Positions 46,103-58,376 of a stretch of 64,000 bases of DNA are shown here, piece after piece. This DNA is from Prostheceraeus crozeri (Eukaryota; Platyhelminthes; Polycladida; Euryleptidae), in NCBI GenBank assembly GCA_907163375.1, contig CAJQUW010016852.1:372001-436000 (forward strand), written 5' to 3'. The notes under the pieces were generated by a model. It was given only the letters and a program-made list of their open reading frames with translations. It made no database searches and was not told the origin of the DNA. Within the stretch, counting starts at the first letter, position 1. Each line of letters begins with the position of its first letter. A program made the translations under genes and the position numbers.

Positions 46103-48100
46103 CATGTATTATATTTACACACTTGTGTAATATTTTTTTATGTTTCGTAAGACTAATTTCCATAGCTTTTAGTGACAACGTATTCTCCAAAATCCATTAA
46201 TTTGAAGACTTGTTATATGCATGCTAACTAGATGATTGTAGATTCCTAGAGACAAGTCGCCAGTCATTTATGTACACATTTCCAGTTCAGTTAGCAAAGA
46301 TAATATAGCTACATTTCTTGCGCAATGTCTTAAATCTAATACGGTTACTATGTAGGTTACCATCTATCGGTATGGCTACTGGCAGAAGCTACTGGCATCT
46401 GTGACAATGCCAATTTCCTTAGATTGTATTGTAGACTCTTGTGCAGTCCCTCCACCTATGTTTTTCGAAACAATCGATTATTCAATTTGATCAATTTTGA
46501 TTGGAGGGATAACTCTTCACACTCACACGAATGACCTGACTACAAGTCCTCGCATGGCTATAGCAATAAGCGACCCAGCCACTTCTAGCAGCGCCTTATT
46601 ATTCTAAAGGTATCTGATTCACAATGAATTTCCTTTTACTTCAAAATTCAAAGGGTATATTTCAATGCGAAAAAACACGAAGGCAAATTACAATGTTGAC
46701 TTGCTGACGAAGTTTGCGACTATGACATCGCAATTACCCACGTAGATTTTTACAACAGCACGGAATGCTTCACTCAAACCGGTGATGCTGAAACGGACAT
46801 CCAATGGTGCTGCATCTTTTGACCAGAGAAAAAATGGGGGGGAGGACTGCACGAGAGCTGCATTGTGTAATAATATTTTCCCAAATGTCATAGACCTGTG
46901 GATTTCAAGAATTTTCATTCTTATTTTTTCCGTCTGTCAACACTTTATGCTGATATCATGTTGTGTAAACAATGAAAAAAGACTGAGACGCTCTCAATAA
47001 AGGCGCATTTTGACCTCCCTTTTCTATTGTCTATCACAGTAAACCGCACGCGCATTCGAAAGCTAGAAAAGTAGATAGGATTTCTGCTCGGTGCTCGCAG
47101 TCAAATTTTTATTATGCACCCTATTTTTTTTATTTTGCACCCTGCAACATGCTGTGTGATACTCCGAGTTCAGTTTCATCAGCCTAACCATCATCGGAGG
47201 AATAGTGGTAATATGTTATACATAAATTGAATATAATAATATACATGAATCATTGATGAATTATTTAGTGCAACTTTACGCCATAATGAAAAATACGAAA
47301 TTAATATAATGTAAGTTAAGCCTTAACTTATTAAGTATGCTGCATAGAATTACAAAACTCGTCCTAAATTAGATATTTTTAATTTTTTTAAGTATAATTT
47401 TCAATTGTACATTTCTAGCCTACACTGCAATGAGACTATCTAAATCACAATGTCTACGGATGATGAGTCGTGGGCACCGATGATGAGTCACCGATCATAT
47501 TATTCATGGACCAACAGACTATTGGATAAAGGTAATAACAAATAGCAATAACAACCTAAGCTAGCCTATATAGGCTACACTTTAATATTTGATTTAATAT
47601 TTGATATCTTTATTGATACGGTATATTTGGCTATATAGCCTATACCCTTTCCATGTTCGAGTAGATACAGGCCCTATAAGCTATTTAGAGGCATACGCTA
47701 TCCAGTTTCATATTCAAGCTTTGTTAAAAAGCTTATACTACTATTCGGCCCCTGTGACGGCTGATTAGGTATATCATCATCACTCATGCGGTCTTATTTA
47801 ATGTAGCCTCGTAGTAGACTGGTTGCAGGCTAGGCCAATTTATATTTAGCCAGTGCGGGAGATCTTTATCTAATTTAACCAATCCAGGCTATAATTTTAT
47901 TTTATCTTTCAGAGATAGTCAATTCATGCAAAAATATATGACAAGTATGTTATTTATCATTATATTAGGCTATTATCATTTTTATTATTAACTTAAGTCG
48001 TTGTTTGTTAATGAAAACTAATTTGATGATTGTAGCAAGCCTCTAAAGGCCACACCGTTATCCAAAAAGCCCGTTCAACGGATCCAGGATAACCAGCATA
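46103..48100. other. hAT element interior, no gene recognised
   Basis: AT-rich, no reading frame with a domain I recognise. The small minus-strand frame at 46688-46918 has no supporting signal. Confidence 0.4.
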
Positions 48101-48214
48101 GATAGAACCTGAATTTGAAGCCGGAGCCGAGCCGGAGCCGATGAGATAACGCATCGGCTCCACAGCCCTGGTCGACACTCTACCTATTATGTATCCCTAC
48201 TCTACGGCAGAATC

Positions 48215-48848
48215 CATCCTTTTACCGTTGAGTAGGACAAAAGGATTTGCAGAATGCTTTCCGAAAGCATTGACTAAGTACTGCTGCAGATTGAACTTCG
48301 ACTAACTTTTCTACGTTCACCATCAACATAGGAATGAAATCTTTCATTCTTTTTGTTGCATCCGATTGTTGCTGCAAAATTTGTTTTGACAGCTTATTTT
48401 TAAAAATTCCAATGAAGCTTGATTACCTAAAGTGGTTTCAATCAAAACCATTGAAAATCTTTAAATGTCTGCCAAAAATCAATTAAAATTTAAATAAATG
48501 AAAGACCTAATTTAATTTAAAAATGTCTAAAAAATTTAAATATCTGAACGTGGACATCTCTCATGTCGCCTTCTCTAACGATCTAATAAAATTCTATTGC
48601 TAATTAATGATCAGTTAGCTGCATTAGACCTATGATTTGGCGATCTGTCGGTTAAATTTTCAAATTTGGCGAGGGACTCAAAGCTTTTAGGACAGTATAT
48701 ATTATGCATTAACACGGTCCTTGCGACAGTATGAATGGTTGATAGCATGTTGTCCCCCTCACTCTGGAAAACGATGCGTCGCGCCTGAAATTTGTTAAGG
48801 AGATTGATGGAAAGAATATTTTAACATGCATTCCATTATCAGTGCTTA
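48215..48848. other. Unassigned intergenic stretch
   Basis: I see nothing supportable here; AT-rich with short homopolymers. Confidence 0.4.
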
Positions 48849-49524
48849 TCAGTATTGAACTATGCGGTAGGCACCGTGGAGAAAAGATCGTCTAACCGGC
48901 TGACTAGCATCGTCAACAGCTTTACGAAAAAGGGACAGACAAATTTTGTCAACGACTTCAAACAAGGATGGGGAAATATCCTTGCCAATACTTTTCTCAA
49001 CGTCAGACATTTTCTGTTGCAGATACTCCAGTGCGTTCATAACCACTGGGCAGTAATATATATAACATAATCGATCGGACAAATGCAAAATGCGCTCTCC
49101 TTAAAGTAAAATCATCACAACCTGACTTCTTCAAATTCCATGTAATGAACAACCTCTTTGAGGCACAGGCAACAATGGTGCTAAAGTATTTGTTCCATTT
49201 CATATCTTCAGATATGTGAACTCCCAAAAGTTTAAGATGCGATACAGTTTAAGTAATGGCTCCATCTGTCAGCACAATTGGGAGAACACTTACGTTTTTG
49301 CGAGTTATGATGTTCATCACTTTACACTTAGAAAAATTTATTCTGAGTACAATAGACGATGACCACGACTAAATATGATTGAATTCATCCATTAAAAAGG
49401 TCTTCTTCTGGGGATCGAATGCAGTGCAACAATGTCAAGTCATCTGCGTACATTGCTATCGACGTGTTAGGATGCAAAGTTTCGAAGTTATCATCAGACA
49501 TGCAGAATAATAGCGGTCCAAAAA
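48849..49524 (-). pseudogene. LINE reverse transcriptase remnant (CR1/jockey-like)
   Basis: Minus-strand fragments: FGPLLFCMSDDN near 49523, AMYADDLTLLH with the catalytic YADD near 49440, then GVHISEDMKWNKYF and ACASKRLFITWNLKKSG (49227 down), and a C-terminal piece with DISPSLFEVVDKICLSLFRK. The order fits the last third of an RT and its thumb in CR1/jockey-type LINEs. Only about 680 bp remain, with stops between YADD and GVHIS. A dead 5'-truncated copy. Confidence 0.75.
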
Positions 49525-50186
49525 TATGCCATCATCTGCTAATTAATAATACTATGCGCAATATGCCAACATCTGCCAATTAAAGGACTTAATTGAGTTG
49601 AGAATAACAGAAGATAACCTCTCCGTTATTTCGTTAATGCAAGATGTACCTTCCGTTAATTAACGGAATATTCTGAACAATAGCAATAATAAATAATTGT
49701 CGTGACCAAAATTAAACCTTTCTAGTCGTTTCCACTTCTGTTTTAGTTCAAAGTCTTCATTGCTAAAAGATGAAAGACAAACACTTCCTGTAGCTGCCAT
49801 CAAGTTGGAAGCTTCTTTGCATACAAAACATTGTATGCTTTGACAAATCGCAGTTTTCAATGTTTATAAACGTGAGAATTTTAGAAGAAGGCTTCGTGAC
49901 TGTATTTGTCAAAATGTCTGTCACAGTGGTATTTATTTACTGAATGCACTTCATATAGATTGCACATTTCATTCCTGTTTTCAGTCATTTGATTGAGCGG
50001 CACTAACACTCTTAAATTGTTCAAGAGGGATGGAGGCTTTGATGCAGAATCTGTTGCAGATAAAAAGTATTAAAATCGTCTTTGAAATTTCAGATCTCAC
50101 GATTAGGTAAACGACTAGTGACGCAAAGAAGGATGCGCAGATTATTCGTGTGAGATTTACTTACTTATCACTTTTACTTTATCCTT
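49525..50186. other. Unassigned stretch between LINE remnants
   Basis: There is no gene. Short repeats of ATATGCCA(A/T)CATCTGC occur near 49527 and 49561, and TTCCGTTAATTAACGGAA at 49649 is a small perfect palindrome. Confidence 0.4.
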
Positions 50187-50706
50187 TTAACGTCTTCTTT
50201 TCCTCTTCTGTTGAGGGTTGGACGATCTGATACCTCTCCATCGAGAACGGTCCTGAGCATCACTCGCAGATATTCCTAGCTCCACCATGTCCTCATTGAC
50301 GATTTGGAGCCATGTCTTCCTCGGTCTTCCACGAGGACGAGAACCTTCTACCATCAGGTCGAGCACCTGCCGGATTGGTTCAACTATATTTCGACGCTTG
50401 ATATGACCGAACCACCTAGGTCTCCCTCTCTGATTGCTTCGTCTAACAGCGTGAGGCCACACCTGCTTGCCACGTTAGCGCTGTCGATCCGATCAGACAG
50501 TGCCACTCATGTAGCGAAGCATTCTTCTTTCACATGACTGGAGTTGTCGAACCAGCTGTTGAGTGAGGTTCCCGGATTCAGCACCGTAAAGAAGTGCAGG
50601 CCTGATGCAAGAGTTGTATACGTTACCACGGTACCTGAGTGGAATGTGTCGGTTTCTGAGCAGACTGGCGATGTCCTTCCATTTGCGACAGGATGACGCG
50701 AATTAC
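50187..50706 (-). pseudogene. LINE ORF2 3' end (CFDP2-like group)
   Basis: The minus strand reads RKWKDIASLLRNRHIPLRYR, RPALLYGAESGNLTQQ and CERRMLRYMSG, then after a break RRSNQRGRPRWFGHIKRRN and EGSRPRGRPRKTWLQIVNED. The 'RWFGH...RGRPRKTW' tail is the typical end of the LINE group annotated in animals as craniofacial development protein 2-like. A stop follows SGTV. Truncated copy, probably the same family as the LINE at 57447-62230. Confidence 0.75.
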
Positions 50707-52256
50707 ATCGTACACCGTCTAGGTGTTTTACAGTTTTTCTAAGAGATTTAAAGCATGAAAATATTCTTGCGAAAACAAAGGACTATTGCAGCTAAAACAA
50801 AACTTTACAAACCATCTTCTAGTTGATGGATGTTGAATTAATTTTAGTTGATTCCGTTCTGTGCTGTTTTCATTCCAATGCTGTTTAAATTGCATGTCTA
50901 ACAACTAAAATTACAATCATCAGGATGAATCATTCAATCTATAACGCAGCTCAAAGTCTCATGTGAATGTGCATCAATTCTGCGAGTACGTGTACCTGCG
51001 TACCTAGACTGCAGCACGAATTTGTAAACTTATAAACATGGAGGAAAGATTGTGCAAGGTTCCCATTCGCTTCAACATTGAGTCGAAATATGTCCACAGA
51101 CTTGAATAATTTAAGCGCAAAATTCCATAGCAGCCGTAGACTCTGCGGTTCGACGTAGGCCTACAAGGACTCATAACGCACTGTTCCGATTGCATGGTTT
51201 AAACTAGCTTTTAATAGCTATTTCAAACTCAAATCAAATCAATGTAAGAGTAATTCAATAGCACATTAAATCAAATTAGAAAAATCTCAGAGCACTTTAA
51301 AGACTTTAGTTTCATCTTGGCTTTGGTTTTCAAGTTTCACAATATTGTGACTGAACTGCTGTGTAAGTGAGTCAAAATCACAACATTTGAAATAATCTTA
51401 TACAAATTAAGGATTTCAGGTATTGCTTCACGAGCTCGTAAAAAGAATGATTGATGGAAGCATGCATGTTCTTGAATTCATGACACACTCTTTTGCATGA
51501 GCATTGGCACAAAGATATGACTGCAGTTTAGCGACGGCAGCCCGTTAAAAAATGTACATGTTTTCACTAAAAAATTCCAAGAAACTCTATTTTTGAGAAG
51601 CGAAGCCTGAAATGACAGCTTCAGGGCATTGCCCAAAGGCAGTCAAGATTTCGTGCCAACTGTGTACACAAATTGTAATTCGAATGATGCACCAGAATTA
51701 ACGGAATGGATTATGCGAAATACCAATAATCTGGAAGTAATATCTAAAAGTATCATATTTCAAATGCTCATCGGTCCGTACTAACATTGTCGCACACTAC
51801 TAATATTCTTTCTTTGATACTGAATTAGCTAATATTCAGCATACTGCAGCAAGTACCCGCATGTTTAAAATCAAGCATCGGTAATGACTTTTTAATGCAA
51901 TCAAATTAAAATTAGAAATTTGTATATTTGCTTATACCAACGATCAAATAAACAATTTTGAATAATACTTCCATTATGCGCACTGCTCGAGCAAAAGATT
52001 GTGCATCCTAAACAATATTCAAAAACACATAAATGCCCAATGTGACGACCGAGAAGCTTTCATCCATCAGTCCTTCCACGAGCTCCAGAAGCACTAACTA
52101 AGCCCTTAAATTTTTTAAAGAACATCCTCAAAAGTGTGAAGCTTGAAAGAAGACATACAACCCGAAACTAAAATCCTTAATTTGATCTGAGACTATTTTA
52201 CCTCGATATGCCTCTAAATGGTTCTTAGATTGCTTTAATATGCTTCGAGATCCTTT
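50707..52256. other. Unassigned 1.5-kb stretch
   Basis: I see no gene, RNA or clear repeat in it. Small open frames lack any recognisable motif. Confidence 0.4.
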
Positions 52257-52260
52257 TTGA

Positions 52261-53409
52261 CCCTTTCACTACAAGTTCTTTTTGTCTGTGGACCGGACGA
52301 CGGAAGCTTCCGTCCTGGGTGTAATCAGCAGTATGTTTGCGCTCAGAGCGGAAAACGGAAGTGTCCGTTGTTACTATCTGTTTCATGCAGCTCGGACGAC
52401 GGATGATTCCGTCCTCTTCAACTCGCATTTCCATTAAGTTTGAAGGAAGATAAACCCGTGCCAGAGCTAAGCCTCAATTAAGATCGCTTTGATTTTCCCT
52501 CAGGACAAAAGTACATATCTTTTTCTATCAATTAGTTTTTGAATTTTTGAAATCGATCGAATCGAAGTTAAGGATAAGAAGCTTTGACAATGAGATCGTC
52601 CAGTTTTCACTGAATCGTGACCAAGCGGATGCACAGCTGCATCCTTATGATATTACCCAAAAGTCTCTGAGCTGGGCTCGTAAAACTGGAATTCACCTGT
52701 TGCATCGATTCGTATTGAACGCTTTCAATTTATACAAGCAATCAAACGACGATCTTACTTTCTTGTGATTCACCTTGACTTATGCAAGACACCTTCTTGA
52801 TTCCACTGGGATTGGCTAAAAGGCTGTACCAAAAGGGGAAGACCTCGCATCTTGAAAGAAATCACCGAAAACCACGTTCCCAAGAAGATACTGCCATCAG
52901 AAAAGAAGACAAACCCGTCCCTCCGATGCCATGTTTGCACCTCGAAAGGGATTCGAAAAGAAACTCGAATCTTTTTTTACTCTTGCTCATACAAACCTCC
53001 CTTGTGTGCCTGTCCTTGTTTCAACATTTATCAGAACTACAAGTGACATTGCGTTACTCGTGTTTTAGACATGTAAAAGTTTAAAATGTTTATGTATAAA
53101 CAAGAAAAAATCATCTTTATTATGATAAAAAACTTTCCCATTGATAAAAGTTCTTTCACAATATTTTTTGCATATTTGAAGAGAATCAAAGGCTTACATA
53201 GAAAATAGAAAAACAGGCGAATGTGGTCGTAGAATTTGTCCTTGCGGAAAACTCGTACACGTGAGAATGGGGAGCTTCAAATACCAGTGCTGAGCACAAC
53301 CTATAAACGACGGAAACTTCCGTCTTCTATGATTTGGGGAATTTTTACCAGCACTAATAAAGGTCGCTGTCCATAGGACGGAAGTATCCGTCATCTGTAG
53401 AGAAAAGGT
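52261..53409 (+). mobile_element. Internally deleted piggyBac element
   Basis: Ends: TTGA (an altered TTAA) plus CCCTTTCACTACAAG on the left; CTGTAGAGAAAAGG plus TTTAAA on the right. Five near-palindromes of the form GACGGAAGCTTCCGTC lie near the ends (52299, 52355 shorter, 52398, 53309, 53377). Only the C-terminal part of a transposase remains inside. 1.15 kb. Confidence 0.75.
52619..53046 (+). pseudogene. piggyBac transposase C-terminal fragment
   Basis: DQADAQLHPYDITQKSLSWA is the end of the catalytic core just after the last aspartates, followed by GIHLLHRFVLNAFNLYKQS. After a frame change come VPKKILPSEKKTNPSLRCHV and CTSKGIRKETRIF...PPLCACPCFNIY, the cysteine-rich C-terminal domain of PGBD4-like transposases. 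The N-terminal three quarters are missing. It differs from the element at 33162 in sequence and in subterminal repeats, so it is another piggyBac family. Confidence 0.75.
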
Positions 53410-53576
53410 TTAAATTAGATACTGCTAGATTCACAGAATTAGATTCACCTGCGCGCTTCGGTTTCCTAGAAAGGAAGAATTGCATGCAACCTTAATATCG
53501 AAATAACACATCACAGAATTAGGGTTAATGATTTTTTACTATAGAGCCAAAATAAATAACATCATGAAAAAAAGAA

Positions 53577-54872
53577 CACATCGAGCCACAACTTCTACAC
53601 ATCTTTGCGGAAAACGCAATAGAGCCAAACTTAAGCTCTACACTACCTCACTCACCTTCAAGTAAAGTTTCATCAAAATCCATCCAATACTCTGTCCTAC
53701 ACAGCCTTCACAATCTGACGAAAACGACAAAAATTCAATCCTTAAAACACACAACTAGCCAAAATTTCTGCGCATCTTTGCGGAAAACGCAATAGATCCA
53801 AACTTAAGCTCTACACTACCTCACTCACCTTCAAGTAAAGTTTCATCAAAATCCATCCAATACTCTGTCCTGCACAGCCTTCACAAGTTTGAAAATATGG
53901 CCTATTCAGAGGCACTTCAAATCTTCAAACACACATAGAGTCACAACTTCTGCGCATCTTTGCGGAAAACGCAGTAGAGCCAAACTTAAGCTCTAAACTA
54001 CCTCACTCACCTTCAAGTAAAGTTTCATCAAAATCCATCCAATACTCTGTCCTACACAGCCTTCACAAGTTAGAAAATATGGCCTATTCAGCGACATTTC
54101 AAACTTTCAAACACACATCGAGCCACAACTTCTGCGCATCTTTGCCGAAAACGCAATAGAGCCAAACTTAAGCTCTACACTACCTCACTCACCTTCAAGT
54201 AAAGTTTCATCAAAATCCATCCAATACTCTGTCCTGCACAGCCTTCACAAGTTTGAAAATATGGCCTATTCAGCGGCATTTCAAATCTTCAAACACACAT
54301 AGAGTCAGAACTTCTGCGCATCTTTGCGGAAAACGCAATAGAGCCAAACTTAAGCTCTACACTACCTCACTCACCTTCAAGTAAAGTTTCATCAAAATCC
54401 ATCCAATACTCTGTCCTGCACAGCCTTCACAAGTTTGAAAATATGGCCTATTCAGCGACATTTCAAACTTTCAAACACACATCGAGCCACAACTTCTGCG
54501 CATCTTTGCGGAAAACGCAATAGAGCCAAACTTAAGCTCTACACTACCTCACTCACCTTCAAGTAAAGTTTCATCAAAATCCATCCAATACTCTGTCCTG
54601 CACAGCCTTCACAAGTTTGAAAATATGGCCTATTCAGCGACATTTCAAACTTTCAAACACACATCGAGCCACAACTTCTGCGCATCTTTGCGGAAAACGC
54701 AATAGAGCCAAACTTAAGTTCTACACTACCTCACTCACCTTCAACTAAAGTTTCATCAAAATCCTTACAATACTCTGTCCTACACAGCCTTCACAAGTTT
54801 GAAAATATGGCCTATTCAGAGACATTTCAAACTTTCAAACACACATCGAGCCACAACTTCTGCGCATCTTTG
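53577..54872 (+). repeat. 182-bp satellite array, forward
   Basis: About seven copies of a 182-bp unit, marked by CTTCTGCGCATCTTTGCGGA at steps near 182 (54119, 54301, 54484, 54667, 54850). Units are mostly over 90% alike; the outermost are more diverged. The same unit fills 62440-64000 in the other orientation. Confidence 0.85.
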
Positions 54873-55086
54873 TTGATGTCTCACATCCATTCTTTCCGGA
54901 TGAATCTGTTTTTGAATGATGTTTGATGTGCTTCCGTGCTTTTCCAAATTCCAAGTCATGATGTTGAAGGTTGTGGCGCAATTTTGCCTGATGAATTTTG
55001 CCATAGAAATGTTCACTATCTTCTTAGTTTTTTGGACTGTGCTGTCTCTTTCACATGCAATTTCGCAATCAAAGGTCAGTGCGAAC

Positions 55087-57210
55087 TAGGGAGTGCAATC
55101 CCGTAATCCCGGGATTCGACAATGTCTGATGATATCGAATAAATAACTTTGATAATGCTGTTTTTGGCACAGTGATGATGACCGTGTGCAATTGCTGTGT
55201 AATTTAGTATACATGAGATGATAAAATTTGTAATTTGAATCGCAAATTTCGTGTTATTTCAATTGACAAGAAGATGTGCCAGGAAAATATTTATTTTCAG
55301 ACATATCATTTCACGGAGAGCTTATAAGGCGATGAAATTATCTTCACACTATAGGGATGCTAATCCCGGAATCCCGATATCTCGGGAAATCCATTCACTA
55401 TAGATATGGAGGGTCTTCACACTTTAGTCTAATCATCAGCTTCATGCCTACGTTTTATATAATCCATTGATGAGGCATTCTGAGTAAAAGTCGAGACTCA
55501 AATTCGAGGTTGTCATTTGCCAAAGCTAGCAATATTTGAAAGCAAGAACATTTTGAAGATGAGCATTGGCGAAGTAGGCCTACACATTACCGGGATTAGG
55601 AATCGAGCTATCCCTCGGAATTGAGATCTCTAGGAGGCAAATTGCTCAATAGATCACAGTTTTGCTCACATTATTGGCCTCTGGTCACGTCAATCTCGGG
55701 ATATAATTTGCCATTTTGCATGTAGCTACAACTGATATGCTGGTATTTTCTCAATCTCGATCTCGGGTCAGAGCTTGTAATCCGGAATCCCGGGATCAAG
55801 AAAAATCGGGATTTTGTAGGCAGGGTCAACATCCCGGGTCTTCACTCTACCAATACCAAATCTCAGGAAATTGAATATTTAAAGTTCAGACATCAGAAAT
55901 TCGCAGCTGTTCCCGTTTACTCTCAACGTTGCCGTTATCAAGGTGTGCATAAAGCGGAATAAACTCTAGGTCGATTGCCATGTTATCAGTAAACCGACTT
56001 TTGTCAATTTCGATTCTCTGCCATTACCACATCCCAGCATCCCATAAAATCAAAACACGTGTGCTTTGTCATAGCATATTTACTGAGCTTATTCCACTCA
56101 ATCCCGGAATCCCGTGACCGAGATCTTCCTCGATTGTGGAATCTCTCTCCACCCTCTACATTAGAAAACATAGAAGGCGCAAGTATATAATCACATATAT
56201 AAAAGCATACTGACAAAAGTGTGATTATACTAATATTATAATATTATTATAATATACTTATTATAATACTGACAAATATATAGGCTACAATATTGAATCA
56301 GTAATTCAAAGAAAGGGATCGAAAAGTGATGGAAAATCTATTCGGTTTCCATTAGCGAAGCAGTAAAACACCTGTAAATCACTACCAAAATAACAGCTGA
56401 ATTAATAAATCATTCCTGGGATTTCGGGATTCGCACAAATACACGGAATCCCGGGATTGCAATCCCTACCGGTATCTCATACTATTTGCATATGTCTATG
56501 CTTTGTAATAGGGTATATACGATTCCACTCAATCCCGGGATACCGGGATTTTGGAATCCCTACTTTACACCGATTCGCTACATATTCAATTTATAAGCAA
56601 ATCATAAAGCAATGCACTATACGATAGGCATGTGTTATTACTGTACGTAATAACAGGTAGCTAGGAATACACATATTTTTTTATTCCTTGTTACCATCTC
56701 TCTTGTGAAAATCAGACGGGAATCTTTATATACGGCGCGCCGGAAATGCAAGACCGGGATAAAATATAACGATTTAGTCTGTGCTCGCGCCGGAGGATTC
56801 AACTTTTAGAAAAATGGGAATGTCTGGGTGCCCCGACGCGCCGGATCAATCTGGTAAAGCATGCAACGATTCCAGTCTGGAGTGAAATTGCGTTACTATC
56901 CGTGCACTTCCGCATTTCCAGCCTATTTCAAAGTTGTGTACGCAAAGTTTACATATAATTAGAATTTAGAACATTTGAGATTGATGCTTAAAGAGAGCTT
57001 CAAATGAATACGAGTAAATTGCACGACTTGTTGTATCAAAAATTCTAATTTGGGCCTGTACAAAAATGTTTAGGAACCCCTGCTAATTAGGGAATTTGTT
57101 TCGGAATCCTGTAATCATATTTTCGGGATCTCAAAATTCCGGTAATGAGTTTTATAATCCCGAGATCCTGGCCCCCGGGGTTTCGAAAAGTCCATGGGAT
57201 TGAAATTCCT
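55087..57210. mobile_element. Cluster of hAT-like miniature elements with CCCGGGAT motifs
   Basis: Repeated near-palindromes of the form AATCCCGGGATT occur at about 55100, 55365, 55790, 56105, 56450, 56530 and 57150. One pair of possible ends is TAGGGAGTGCAATCCCG (55087) with CGGGATTGCAATCCCTA (56468). Several copies appear nested or broken. No coding region. The TAGGG start and G/C-rich inverted motif are common in hAT MITEs, but I could not pair flanking duplications. Confidence 0.5.
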
Positions 57211-57446
57211 AGCAAATGTTCTCGTGAATCTTGATCAATCAATTTGATCATTCAGCATGTGCGACTGTGCAAGAAATTCAGTGGTTTGACTTTTTCTTCT
57301 CATTTGACTGTGAAATCTTTTCGATCCATTTATCGGACAATATTCACAACAGCGCCAGCCACCTACCTGCATCTGACAAGACGGTGTGAATAAAATGCTA
57401 TTGTTTGTCAACACGTGCAGCCTGCCCACAATCCCTCTTCGGCAGA

Positions 57447-58183
57447 TCAGTATGATTTGAATCGTCTGAGATATACCAGACCGCAATGTATACCGTTGCT
57501 CGTAAGTGCGGAGAAGAAAGGTTGATGTTCAATGGAGTCAAAAGCCTTTTCGTAATCAACGAAGGCCAGGCAGACTGCTACCTTATATTCTCTGGCTTTC
57601 TCTTGTAGTTGAGTGATGGTTTGTAGATGATCGACGGTAGAGAAACTGGATCTGAATCCTGCTTCCTCCTTTGGTTGTTGCTGATTCAATGTGTTCGACA
57701 TGCGTTTGAGAACATGTGAGAAGACTTTATGCATGAAATATATTAGACTGATTGGTCTGCAATTTCTTAGATCTCTCATGTCTCCCTTCTTATGAAGGAT
57801 GATCATGATGGCGCTCTTCCATGCCTGAGGTATTTTCTTTTGGTTCAAACATTTGTTGAATAATCTGGCAATCATGATTACAACTGGCTCCCCTACATCC
57901 TTGAGTATGTCTGCAGTTTGCAATTTTAGCCTTGCGCTTTACCTGGTTTCATTTTCTTGATGGCGTCTCGTATCTCTGACGGAAGGATCCAGCAGGGAGG
58001 GTCGTTGACGTTGTTACTTGGAACATTTTTCACTTGTGATACTTGTTGTCTTCAGCTGTAGGATTCTCCGTAATACTCTTCCACCCGTTTCAATATTCTA
58101 GTCTTGTCCTTTATGACATCGCCGTCATGTTCTTTGATTGATGTAATTTGGCTTTGTCCGAGATTTTGATTTCGTTTTGCTAG
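57447..58183 (-). pseudogene. LINE reverse transcriptase, part 3' of the Harbinger
   Basis: Minus strand: LAKRNQNLGQSQITSIKE next to the insertion, then an RT start with DVGEPVVIMIARLFNKCLNQ and KIPQAWKSAIMIILHKKGD, RPISLI, QPKEEAGFRSSFSTVDHLQT and CLAFVDYEKAFDSIEH, which is the first catalytic region (FVDYEKAFDS). The rest of the RT with YADD is missing beyond about 57450, so the 3' side is cut off. It continues the LINE at 60656-62230. Confidence 0.8.
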
Positions 58184-58376
58184 CCGTATGCACCAACGAG
58201 GTTTAGTATTAAACCTGGTTTATCTTCCATTTTAAAACAAGTTTTAATTTTCGTGGAAGCACCAATGTTAAACCTGGTTTAAAGTTAGAAGAATCTTGGT
58301 TTAATTTAAACCTGGACAAGGGCAGATTTAAGCGCTAAACACACATCATCATTCTCATTATTTTTTCTTCGGTTCA

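Larger units (their letters stand above)
45088..48170. mobile_element. hAT-type element, non-autonomous, 3.1 kb
   Basis: Ends are CAGGGCTGTGGAGCCG and its complement at 48170. The flanking 8 bp are GTCGACAG (45080-45087) and GTCGACAC (48171-48178), 7 of 8 identical, as expected for hAT. Both ends carry the repeated CCGGAGCC/GGCTCCGG subterminal motifs. I found no hAT transposase (no BED finger, no C-terminal dimerisation motif). It interrupts the right inverted repeat of the P-type element. Confidence 0.8.
36000..48207. mobile_element. P-superfamily (THAP) transposon with nested insertions
   Basis: Long inverted repeats, about 700 bp before insertions: 36000-36595 plus about 38102-38190 on the left match 44420-45087 plus 48171-48207 on the right. 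The outer ends read CATAGAGTAGGAATATA on the left and GTAGAGTAGGGATACAT (reversed) on the right. Inside are a THAP-type transposase on the plus strand and a broken minus-strand gene. Later insertions sit at 36596-38097 and 45088-48170. I could not confirm a target site duplication. Confidence 0.75.

Noticed and set aside
46688-47000. Overlapping small frames in the hAT interior
   Set aside because: No family resemblance and no transposase motif; treated as chance frames.
56004-56216. 70-residue frame in the hAT-like cluster
   Set aside because: It consists largely of the CCCGGGAT motif translated by chance.
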